DNA from: Candidatus Baldrarchaeota archaeon
GTDB lineage: Archaea; Asgardarchaeota; Baldrarchaeia; Baldrarchaeales; DXJG01
Reading direction: 5' to 3'
Assembly (NCBI GenBank): GCA_030587435.1
Contig: JAUQZC010000007.1
Location: forward strand, 1 to 10,641
DNA: 10,641 bases
Shown here: positions 1 through 6,449 of the stretch, in pieces
Numbering within the stretch: the stretch's first letter is position 1
Layout: each line of letters begins with the position of its first letter
Made by a program: the position numbers and the translations under genes
Notes under the pieces: model-generated
The model's input: the letters and a program-made list of their open reading frames with translations, nothing else
What the model was told of the DNA's origin: nothing
Databases searched by the model: none

Positions 1-295
1 CATGTAAACTAGCTTGGCCAAAAACAAAATTCAAACCTGGAACAAAAAGATTAACATCAGTAATAGCTACAACTCTCGTAAAATGCAACATCCTTGCGTA
101 ACTTTCTGCCAATGATACAAAATATGAAGCATGGTACTGCTTTCTTTCTGGAGAATAAGCCTCACTGGGAACAGGAAGACTTTCTGGATAAATTTCACAG
201 ATTGCACCGTAAACTTCCTTCAATGCTTCACAAATATCCCTAAGAATTTTATTTGGAACGTTTCCCACGGGAAGTATCAGTATTTTAAACAACAC
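1..295 (-). CDS. amzA: archaemetzincin (peptidase family M54), N-terminal part, cut by window edge
   Basis: Translating the minus strand from GTG at 295 (or TTG at 292) gives about 98 residues beginning LFKILILPVGNV, with no stop before the window edge. Family marks are the N-terminal ILPVG strand, a P-x-AYSPERKQYHAS segment (R-x-QY is conserved) and, near the edge, ITDVNLFVPGLNFVFGQA, which matches the archaemetzincin block before the active site. The zinc motif HExxHxxGxxH lies further downstream, outside the window, so activity cannot be judged. Known family members are small cytosolic zinc-dependent peptidases of about 180-200 aa, so roughly half is present. The gene follows the stop codon of the upstream TPR-like gene directly and is probably translationally coupled to it. 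The SD GGAGG (300-304) lies inside the last codons of that gene. Spacing is 4 nt to GTG and 7 nt to TTG, so TTG 292 may be the true start. Confidence 0.88.
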   Translation of the reverse strand, partial: MLFKILILPVGNVPNKILRDICEALKEVYGAICEIYPESLPVPSEAYSPERKQYHASYFVSLAESYARMLHFTRVVAITDVNLFVPGLNFVFGQASLH

Positions 296-1666
296 TTATC
301 CTCCAGTTTCCTCAGATTGATTCTCTGAAGTTTTAATAGCAACGTTTTCTTGTTTCTCAGCTTTTTTAATTTGCTCTTTCAAGAGTTTAACTTTTTCCTC
401 GAATCCCTTATCAGCAAGTAGTTGCGATATCTCGTTAAGAACAAAGTCTACAGTTCTAAGGTTGATTTTTACTTCATCTAGTTTTTCTTTACGTAAGAGG
501 TCTTCGCTTTTGTTTACAACGTTTTTTACGTCATCTATTAACCGGAGAAATACGTATTCAAGAACTTCGGGAAAATCTCTAATTTTTCCCTTTAAATCTA
601 ACATTCGCTTGATGATATCTCTAATTTCTTCTTTTAATTTTTCGCTTTCCCGAACTAGGTGTAATGTAATTTTCATGGGACCTATGGTAGTTGAGTACGC
701 TGTTCCAACCATGTCAAAATATTCTAGATCCGCACTAATACTGTATTCTTCCTTCTCCGCATCCTTACTTGGCACATTTAAGGTTATTTTTATTTCCACT
801 TCTCCATTGGCAGGAAGCGTGTCAATAATGGTTTCTCGTTTTCCTTTAACAATTTTTATTTCTTCTGGCACGTTGAAAACGATTTTTACATTTTTAGCTT
901 CACCTTCACCGACATTTTTCAATTTTAGAGCGACATCAAACGGCGTATTAAAAGTTAAATCGAGTGGAACACGAAGAGCAGGAGTGATCTTTGGAAGTCG
1001 AATTTCTTTCTTAACCCTACTGACAATGGTTTGCATCGCTTCATCGATTATTTTTACAAACATGTTACCTTTAATAAGTGGAAGCATAGGTTTTAAAACA
1101 GAATTTACTAGTCCTTCAACTTCTGAGTATGTTGAAGCATCAGAATCAACAACAACTTTTTGAATTAAGGATGCAATATTCAATATTCTATTAGCTTCAA
1201 AGTCCTCAGCGGAAATTTTATCCTTAAAACTTTTAATAATCTTCTTTGCATCGTCAATTCTACCGACAGCAAAATATATCAAACTTGAAATAGCGACACA
1301 TGTAGCGGCACCTCTAATTTCTTTCCACATTAAGTATTCGTTGGCGGCATTTGCAAGGTCGGAAGCTATATTTAGAACCAGTTGATCTCTTTTTTCCATC
1401 ATTTTTAATTTTTCATATACTTTCAGGGCCATAAGAGAGTTTTCTGCTGCTTTTCTGAAAGATTTAACACGTCTAGCTTCATTAGCAGCAATGACAAAAT
1501 TATCAACGGCAAGTTTAAGGTAACGTTCTGCCTCCTTTGTTTTTCCATCTTTTTCGAATATTTTGGCAACTTCAAGATATTTATATGCTGCTTTTGAATA
1601 GTTTTGTTTACTCAGATATTCCTCAGCCTCTTCCAACAATTTGTGTACAGAAGCTTCCAATTTCAT
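296..1666 (-). CDS. TPR/SNAP-like helical repeat protein with central beta-sandwich and C-terminal coiled coil (uncharacterised)
   Basis: The 456-aa protein has no signal peptide or membrane segment, so it is probably cytoplasmic. Residues 1-150 form antiparallel helix pairs of TPR/alpha-SNAP type (for example YSKAAYKYLEVAKIFEKDGK, then KEAERYLKLAVDNFVIAANEA). Residues about 150-220 are further helices. Residues about 225-345 form a beta-rich domain with the pattern DVALKLKNVGEGEAKNVKIVF and evenly spaced hydrophobic strands, like Ig/CARDB-type domains. Residues about 350-440 are charged, heptad-like helices suited to a coiled coil, and the tail is polar. The start is ATG 1666 with GGGGG at 1670-1674, a short 3-nt spacing. 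The stop TAA abuts the archaemetzincin start, so the two are likely one operon. I do not recognise a named family. A scaffold or adaptor role is inferred from architecture only. Confidence 0.85.
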   Translation of the reverse strand: MKLEASVHKLLEEAEEYLSKQNYSKAAYKYLEVAKIFEKDGKTKEAERYLKLAVDNFVIAANEARRVKSFRKAAENSLMALKVYEKLKMMEKRDQLVLNIASDLANAANEYLMWKEIRGAATCVAISSLIYFAVGRIDDAKKIIKSFKDKISAEDFEANRILNIASLIQKVVVDSDASTYSEVEGLVNSVLKPMLPLIKGNMFVKIIDEAMQTIVSRVKKEIRLPKITPALRVPLDLTFNTPFDVALKLKNVGEGEAKNVKIVFNVPEEIKIVKGKRETIIDTLPANGEVEIKITLNVPSKDAEKEEYSISADLEYFDMVGTAYSTTIGPMKITLHLVRESEKLKEEIRDIIKRMLDLKGKIRDFPEVLEYVFLRLIDDVKNVVNKSEDLLRKEKLDEVKINLRTVDFVLNEISQLLADKGFEEKVKLLKEQIKKAEKQENVAIKTSENQSEETGG

Positions 1667-1686
1667 ATTCCCCCGTTATAACTAAA

Positions 1687-1710
1687 ATTTGTAAAAACAA
1701 ATATTAAAAC
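1687..1710. promoter_or_regulatory. divergent promoter region with ATTTGT-N4-ACAAAT dyad and TATA-like box
   Basis: The 110-bp gap between two divergent genes holds a perfect 6-bp inverted repeat, ATTTGT (1687-1692) and ACAAAT (1697-1702), separated by AAAA. It overlaps an A/T-rich box, ATATTAAAAC (1701-1710), a possible TATA element for the plus-strand HD gene, placing transcription start near 1731. For the minus-strand gene the best box is TTTATG read on the minus strand at 1732-1737. The dyad could be an operator, but such short AT-rich repeats also arise by chance. Confidence 0.3.
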
Positions 1711-1776
1711 TCTTTCCACTTCTAGTTCAACATAAACTGTCAAAATTACGGTAAATTTCTAGGAAGTGGCTTCGTA

Positions 1777-2622
1777 ATGAAAAGAAAGCAGAAGAAAGAT
1801 AAAATTCATAAACTGACATTTCAAGAGATGTTAGTCGAAAAACTCAAAGAACAAGTGTCTAAAAGTGAAAAATGCAAAAAAGCCTTGGAAATCCTATTAA
1901 ACGATAGAGAAATAAACTATCTACTTGAGGCAGTAAACATAGCAGCTGTAGGAAGACTAAGGTACAACGATCATGGAAAAACTCACAGCATAATTACTAG
2001 TCTGAACGCTTTGAAGATCTTAGATCTATTTTATGAAGCTGGCATTGAACCAAACACAATAAAAGAAAAAACTGGCGACATAGACGATGCAAGACTAACA
2101 GTACTACTGGCAGCATATCTACACGATGTAGGACATATAGTTCATAGAGAACATCACTACGAGTTTTCTCTATGGATAGCAAAACCAATAGTAGAAAGAA
2201 TCCTAGAAGAAATATATGGAGAAGACATTGAAAAACGAATTCACGTTTTAGCAAACGTGTTACATGCAATTTACGCACACGACAAAGACGTAACAGCACT
2301 AACAGTTGAAGCAGGAATAATAGGAGTGGCAGATGCAACAGACATGGCAAAAGGAAGAGCAAGAATACCCTTCGCGCTTGGAGAAGTTAGCATACACAGC
2401 ATATCAGCACTTGCCATAGACTATGTAGAAATAAAAAAAGGAAAAGAAAAACCAGTACGAATAGAAGTTCATATGAACAACAGCAGTGGCATATTCCAGA
2501 TACAAGAACTATTACAGAGAAAGCTCCGGTCATCAAATCTAGATCAATACATCGAAGTAGTGGCAAAAATAAAACCAGAAGAAAGAAGAATATTGAGAGA
2601 AGCGGAAATAAGAATTATTTGA
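1777..2622 (+). CDS. HD-domain metal-dependent phosphohydrolase
   Basis: The 281-aa protein carries an HD-superfamily signature: H66 in YNDHGKTHS, the H116-D117 pair in YLHDVGHIVH, further histidines at H123, H126, H127, H163 and H168, and the distal Asp D186 in GVADATDM. The extra histidines between HD and the last Asp resemble HD subfamilies with two metals. The family hydrolyses phosphate esters of nucleotides or related compounds; the substrate here is unknown. Residues 1-50 are basic, then helical, without a membrane segment. Residues about 225-281 form a small C-terminal domain (PVRIEVHMNNSSGIFQIQEL). The start ATG 1777 is preceded by AGGAAGTGG (1761-1769), a modest ribosome site. The gene is monocistronic, divergent from the TPR gene, and a minus-strand C/D sRNA lies just past its stop. 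Codons in the second half end heavily in A. Confidence 0.9.
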   Translation: MKRKQKKDKIHKLTFQEMLVEKLKEQVSKSEKCKKALEILLNDREINYLLEAVNIAAVGRLRYNDHGKTHSIITSLNALKILDLFYEAGIEPNTIKEKTGDIDDARLTVLLAAYLHDVGHIVHREHHYEFSLWIAKPIVERILEEIYGEDIEKRIHVLANVLHAIYAHDKDVTALTVEAGIIGVADATDMAKGRARIPFALGEVSIHSISALAIDYVEIKKGKEKPVRIEVHMNNSSGIFQIQELLQRKLRSSNLDQYIEVVAKIKPEERRILREAEIRII

Positions 2623-2629
2623 TGTTATC

Positions 2630-2694
2630 AAGTAGTCAGGAAAGCCAGAGCTCATCATAAGAAGTACAGTCGGTAGTCCTTTCATCATCCAACT
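2630..2694 (-). ncRNA. box C/D guide sRNA (2'-O-methylation guide); D' guide matches 16S rRNA
   Basis: Read on the minus strand, the elements occur in order: box C AUGAUGA (2688-2682), a 12-nt guide AAGGACUACCGA (2681-2670), box D' CUGU (2669-2666, one change from CUGA), a 7-nt spacer, box C' AUGAUGA (2658-2652), a second 12-nt guide GCUCUGGCUUUC (2651-2640), and box D CUGA (2639-2636). Two perfect C-type boxes, a perfect D box and two guides of exactly 12 nt are the known archaeal layout. The flanks 5' of C (AAGUUGG) and 3' of D (CUACUU) can form an imperfect terminal stem. The first guide is complementary to CGGUAGUCCU, the conserved 16S rRNA sequence around E. coli 798-807. By the N+5 rule the methylated base would be U801. 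Such RNAs act with L7Ae, Nop5 and fibrillarin. The exact ends are estimates. Confidence 0.88.
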
Positions 2695-2712
2695 TACAAT
2701 TCTCACAAACAG

Positions 2713-2721
2713 CTTATTAAC
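2713..2721 (-). promoter_or_regulatory. TATA-like box for the C/D sRNA
   Basis: On the minus strand this reads GTTAATAAG. It is centred about 25 nt upstream of the predicted 5' end of the C/D sRNA near 2692, the usual archaeal TATA-to-start distance. The element is partly palindromic and could also serve the plus-strand gene at 2776, with about 59 nt from box to start codon. Confidence 0.4.
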
Positions 2722-2746
2722 TTAACCCGCAAAACCCTAAATTAAA

Positions 2747-2779
2747 ATGATCGTAAGAAGGAGAATGGGTTCAAAATGA
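2747..2779 (+). promoter_or_regulatory. 10-codon upstream ORF overlapping the next start (ATGA)
   Basis: ATG 2747 opens a 10-codon frame, MIVRRRMGSK, whose TGA stop (2777-2779) overlaps the ATG of the QueG-like gene (2776-2778) in the ATGA arrangement typical of translational coupling. The purine-rich AAGGAG (2758-2763) lies within the uORF, 12 nt before the main start, which is longer than usual spacing. The short frame could therefore be translated to deliver ribosomes. It may equally be chance in an A-rich leader. Confidence 0.3.
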
Positions 2780-3474
2780 GTAAAGATTTTACAAACCAGT
2801 TGTTAGAATTGGCACATTCACTCGGCGCAACTTTAGTTGGTGTTGCAGATTTAAAACTTTTAAGTACGCTTAAAACATATCCTTCAAATTTGATGGAAAA
2901 TTTTAAGTACGCCATTTCAATAGCGGTTCCGCTACCTAAAAAAGTTTTTGAGTTAATAACGGAGGAAAACCCGGGAGAATTGTATGCACATGCCTATAGA
3001 ACTGCAAATATGCTGCTTGATCAAATAACTTTCCGTCTTGCTGAAAAAATAACTGAATACGGATATAACGCCCAACCAATACCCGCGTCCATGGTTATCG
3101 ACGAGAAATTAGCAATGGGACATGTATCACATAAAGCATTTGCAAGAGCTGCAGGCCTAGGCTGGATAGGTAAAAACATACTTTTAATAACGCCCGAATA
3201 CGGTCCTCGAGTGCGTCTTGCAACGGTACTAACAGATATGCCTTTAAAACCTGGAAAACCCCTTGAAAACAGATGCGGAAAATGTACCAAGTGTATAGAT
3301 GCATGCCCTGTAAGAGCGCTTAAACCATCAAACTTTAAGGATTACCCTGTAGATCGAAATGAAGTATTTGACGTTGAAAAATGTTATAGTAGACTGAAAG
3401 AACTCAGTAAACTACCAAATATTGGAGAACAGATCTGCGGCATATGCATTAAAGTTTGCCCCGTGGGTAAATAA
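2776..3474 (+). CDS. QueG-like (epoxyqueuosine reductase-related) double [4Fe-4S] protein, short form
   Basis: The 232-aa protein has the core seen in QueG-related proteins: GATLVGVADL near the N-terminus, HKAFARAAGLGWIGKNILLI at about 118-137, and RVRLATVLTDMPL. Eight cysteines follow for two cubane clusters: C167, C170, C173 and C177 (CGKCTKCIDACP), then C203 with C221, C224 and C228 (CGICIKVCP). Bacterial QueG is about 350-380 aa with a C-terminal HEAT-like extension; this protein stops right after the second cluster, so it is a short form. True QueG reduces epoxyqueuosine with a cobalamin cofactor. Archaeal tRNA usually carries archaeosine instead, so a different redox role is likely. ATG 2776 is the only in-frame start, since a TAA lies in frame at 2743. 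It converges on the DUF362 gene with 32 bp between stops. Confidence 0.82.
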   Translation: MSKDFTNQLLELAHSLGATLVGVADLKLLSTLKTYPSNLMENFKYAISIAVPLPKKVFELITEENPGELYAHAYRTANMLLDQITFRLAEKITEYGYNAQPIPASMVIDEKLAMGHVSHKAFARAAGLGWIGKNILLITPEYGPRVRLATVLTDMPLKPGKPLENRCGKCTKCIDACPVRALKPSNFKDYPVDRNEVFDVEKCYSRLKELSKLPNIGEQICGICIKVCPVGK

Positions 3475-3506
3475 AGTAGCATAAATCCAATTTGTAAAGG
3501 TAGATT

Positions 3507-4682
3507 CTATGTTTTCTTCATGTTTTCTTTTTGTGCTTCAGGAATCACCCATTCTAAAGCATATTCCCTACTTCCCAAACCAAGTTTCTCTGCAACTTCC
3601 AACTGTAAAGCAGCAGAATTATGACCGAAAATCTTAGAAAACTTATCAACTCCCGGTTTCATGGCGTCTTTCTCTTCAGCAGCACTTCCAGGAATACCTG
3701 AAGCTTGGTTTACAAGATCGTACGAAGCTTTATCTACAGCAACTGGATCAAAAGAAGCCAAAATTCCCTGATCAGGCACTATAATCTGATCACTAAAAGG
3801 AGCACAGTCACAGTACGGTGTAACATCAATTACAAAGTTAATATAAGCAAAATTATCCTTACCGAGATAACTTATAACTCCGAAAGCATTATCAACAAAT
3901 CTAATAGTACCTTCTTCACTACTTGTCCACTTAGGCCTAAGAACCCTAGGTTCACATATGAGTCTAGAATAACAAAAACCACAGAAAATACACTTCTCAA
4001 AATCTATAACAGGCTTACCATTAACCATCGTAACCGCCTTTACTGGGCAAACCTCTGCGCATCGAGCACAACCAGTACACTTAACGTCCTCACTTTCTTC
4101 AAGCTTTATTTTGCCATCTATATGAATCAAACCCTTACTAGGCTTAGCAACAAGTCCAACACCTAAGTTTTTCAACGCGCCGCCGAAACCAGCCATGTCA
4201 TGCCCCTTAAAATGGCTGGCAACGATCATAAAATCTATTCCCCTGAGACCATTAGGTAAATACACTTTTGACAACCTAATACCCTTAATTTTAAAGGTAA
4301 AAAAGTCAAGACCCCACTGTCCATCCAAAATAAGAATATTAGCACCCAAAGACTGAGGAGTAAATCCGTTTCTCGCAGCAACATCCAAATATCCTGTGGC
4401 AGTAGCTCTTATACCCCAAACACCGCCGCCATAACCGTGCCCACAAGTTTCAACAACAACAGGCCTACCACCAAGTTCCTTAACTTTATCGACAATTGCC
4501 CTAATGTACATCGGTCTAAGATGCCTAGTAGTCCCTAGACTTCCAAAATGTGTCTTTATTCCAACAACATCTCCCTTATCAATCTTCTTCTCTAACTCTA
4601 ACTTATTCATTAAAAGTTCCAGTTTATCAAGTAAATTATAGCCAAAACCACTTCTAATATCAGCAAAAAATACTCTTGACAT
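3507..4682 (-). CDS. DUF362 iron-sulfur protein with inserted ferredoxin-like domain
   Basis: The 391-aa protein shows DUF362 hallmarks: VGIKTHFGSLGTTRHLRP (40-57), PVVVETCGHGYGGG, SHFKGHDMAGFGGALKNLGVG (156-176), TPYCDCAPFSDQ with C281 and C283, and GILASFDPVAVDKASYDLV. A ferredoxin-like insert carries C202, C205, C208 and C212 (CTGCARCAEVCP), then C231, C234, C237 and C243. The second set is CX2CX2CX5C rather than the usual CX3CP ending, so that site is atypical. The family is widespread in archaea and anaerobes and is thought to act in electron transfer; its reaction is unknown. It lies 130 bp downstream of, and on the same strand as, the oxidation operon. It probably has its own promoter (TTATATATAT at 4703-4712) but could also be read through. 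GGGGAG (4689-4694) is 6 nt before ATG 4682. Confidence 0.87.
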   Translation of the reverse strand: MSRVFFADIRSGFGYNLLDKLELLMNKLELEKKIDKGDVVGIKTHFGSLGTTRHLRPMYIRAIVDKVKELGGRPVVVETCGHGYGGGVWGIRATATGYLDVAARNGFTPQSLGANILILDGQWGLDFFTFKIKGIRLSKVYLPNGLRGIDFMIVASHFKGHDMAGFGGALKNLGVGLVAKPSKGLIHIDGKIKLEESEDVKCTGCARCAEVCPVKAVTMVNGKPVIDFEKCIFCGFCYSRLICEPRVLRPKWTSSEEGTIRFVDNAFGVISYLGKDNFAYINFVIDVTPYCDCAPFSDQIIVPDQGILASFDPVAVDKASYDLVNQASGIPGSAAEEKDAMKPGVDKFSKIFGHNSAALQLEVAEKLGLGSREYALEWVIPEAQKENMKKT

Positions 4683-4702
4683 GTCAAACTCCCCAATACT
4701 CC

Positions 4703-4712
4703 ATATATATAA
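4703..4712 (-). promoter_or_regulatory. TATA box candidate for the DUF362 gene
   Basis: Minus-strand TTATATATAT is a good archaeal TATA element. It is centred about 25 nt before the ATG, which would give a leaderless mRNA, yet an SD-like GGGGAG sits between them at 4689-4694. A weaker distal box, GGTTTATAGA on the minus strand at 4765-4774, would give a leader of about 60 nt and make the SD usable. Confidence 0.45.
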
Positions 4713-4812
4713 CTACAAATGATCTTTCGCGACTTGTATGTGCACATTAAGTAACAGACTTGTTTCTATAAACCTTATGATTTACGTAATTAACAGGTCC
4801 GATACACGGTCT

Positions 4813-6438
4813 TTAGATTAATCCTGCTTCCCTGGCAAACTCTCCGTAACCCATTTTCATAAGTTCCTTGGTACTTCTATGAAGAATAACATCAATATAC
4901 TCTTCGTCCGTTGGCTCGTTGAAAAAGTTTCCAAATAACTCTGCATATTCACTTCTCTCTTTGCATTCAACAAGTTTTTCAGCTGCAGGTTCAGAAATAA
5001 TTATGGTCACATCTGGATTATCTGCAACTCCTTTAGAAATTTTAATCTTGGGTCTTTCTCCACTTTCAAGTACAGTCACATAAAATTTCAACTTGGGTTC
5101 TTGGGTTTTCCAATCAACAATTTCGTAATTAAACTTACAACCTACTCTTAATCCCTTAAATATTTCAACATGCTCATTTAAATAGTCCATAAGTTTCATA
5201 CCAGGGGTTACTTCCACCACTTCTACAACTTTAGGCGCAACTTCCACAACTTCGCCAACATAAGTTTCAGCTAGCAGCTCTGCCACATCTAAAACCCTTA
5301 TTCCATTATTAGCTGCTTGTTTTAAATTCAATTTACAGAATGGGCAGGCAGACAAAAGTATCTTTGCACCAGTCTCTAAAGCTTCACTTATCCTGTCCTT
5401 AGCCACTTTTAATGCGAGATCTGGAAAAGTACTTTTAACACCACCCCCAGCACCGCAACAGTGGGCAAAATTCTTTATAGTTTCCATTTCAACAAGCGTT
5501 AGACCATTAACCAAACGTATAATATTTCTAGGTGCTTCATACACATTTAGATGTCTACCTAAGTGACAGGGATCATGATAGGTAACCACTTCACTTTCCC
5601 TTGCTTCAAATGCAACGTTTTTATCCTTTAGGTAGTTGTCCAAGAATTCAACTAAATGAAGGGTCTCAAAACCTAATTCTCTACCAAGAATTTCAGGATA
5701 ATCTTTCTTAAAGGTTCTATAACAACCAGGACAGGTGAAGATAACGGTCTTTACACCCATTTCATTAAACCTCTTAACAAGCCTCTCGGCTTGACTTCTA
5801 GCTTCATCAACGTAACCATATCTCAACAATATTGATCCGCAACACGTCTCATCTCTTAGCACTGTAAATTCTACTCCAAGCTGCTTCAATAACTTCACAG
5901 CAGCTAAAGCTATTTCCTTGGTTCTATAGGATGAAGTACACCCAATAAAATATGCAATTTCAGCTTTTTCAGGTATATTTGAAAGTTCATTTCCAAGAAA
6001 GCTCAATCTTTCTTCTTTAGGTTCTCCATAAGGATTGTCTAACTTCTTAATGTTTTCTAAAATTGAAAGATGTTTTTCTATTCTAAATCCCTGGGAAACC
6101 AGGTCACGTCTTAAAGCTTCCATTATAGATGGTGTATCAATTCCACCTTCAACCGCTAAACATGTTTCTCTACAAGCTCCACATGTAGTACATGTATAAG
6201 CCCACTCCAAAATCTCATCATTTACCTCTAATTTACCGTTCAAAAGATTTTTGATAATAATTATCCTGCCACGAGCATCATATGCCTCATAGCCAAGTAC
6301 ATTCTTAACTGCACAAGGATGTGAAAGTGGAGACTTAGAAGTGGCAATTTTAACCGCTAAGCTACAGTCACCACATTTTCCACAAAGATACAGAAATTCC
6401 TCAAACTTCTTAACATTAGAAAACTCTACCTTCGCCAT
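4813..6438 (-). CDS. GlcF/HdrD-like iron-sulfur oxidoreductase subunit with two CCG domains and a C-terminal SCP2-like domain
   Basis: The 541-aa protein has, in order: an N-terminal cluster region with C19, C22, C25 and a distant C42; a canonical cluster C83, C86, C89, C93 (CTTCGACRETC); CCG domain 1 with C167, C199-C200-G, C236 and C239; CCG domain 2 with C291, C327-C328-G, C365 and C368; and about 130 further residues. The front part matches GlcF, LutA and HdrD-type subunits, which accept electrons from a flavoprotein partner. The tail (about 415-535) has KLKFYVTVLESGERPKI and VADNPDVTIIISEPAAEKL, the strand-helix pattern of SCP2-type sterol-carrier domains, which GlcF does not normally carry; this call is less certain. 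The start ATG 6438 has GAGGGAT just upstream and lies 11 nt after the FAD gene stop, so the two are co-translated neighbours and likely form a complex. Confidence 0.87.
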   Translation of the reverse strand: MAKVEFSNVKKFEEFLYLCGKCGDCSLAVKIATSKSPLSHPCAVKNVLGYEAYDARGRIIIIKNLLNGKLEVNDEILEWAYTCTTCGACRETCLAVEGGIDTPSIMEALRRDLVSQGFRIEKHLSILENIKKLDNPYGEPKEERLSFLGNELSNIPEKAEIAYFIGCTSSYRTKEIALAAVKLLKQLGVEFTVLRDETCCGSILLRYGYVDEARSQAERLVKRFNEMGVKTVIFTCPGCYRTFKKDYPEILGRELGFETLHLVEFLDNYLKDKNVAFEARESEVVTYHDPCHLGRHLNVYEAPRNIIRLVNGLTLVEMETIKNFAHCCGAGGGVKSTFPDLALKVAKDRISEALETGAKILLSACPFCKLNLKQAANNGIRVLDVAELLAETYVGEVVEVAPKVVEVVEVTPGMKLMDYLNEHVEIFKGLRVGCKFNYEIVDWKTQEPKLKFYVTVLESGERPKIKISKGVADNPDVTIIISEPAAEKLVECKERSEYAELFGNFFNEPTDEEYIDVILHRSTKELMKMGYGEFAREAGLI

Positions 6439-6449
6439 TTTACATCCCT

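Noticed and set aside
462..1163. 233-codon plus-strand open frame rich in Ser, Phe and Thr
   Set aside because: It is antisense to the TPR-like gene. The composition is that expected from reading Lys/Glu-rich coding sequence backwards.
1997..2362. 121-codon minus-strand open frame rich in Leu
   Set aside because: It lies wholly inside the HD-domain gene on the opposite strand. Its leucine runs come from the A-rich codons of that gene. No family features and no ribosome site.
3705..4166. 153-codon plus-strand frame inside the DUF362 gene
   Set aside because: Antisense to a strongly supported iron-sulfur gene; no recognisable motifs.
4732..4812. Possible C/D sRNA or hairpin terminator in the gap after the Fe-S subunit gene
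   Set aside because: A single ATGATC and scattered CAGA-like bases do not form paired C and D boxes with proper spacing, and no stable inverted repeat was found.
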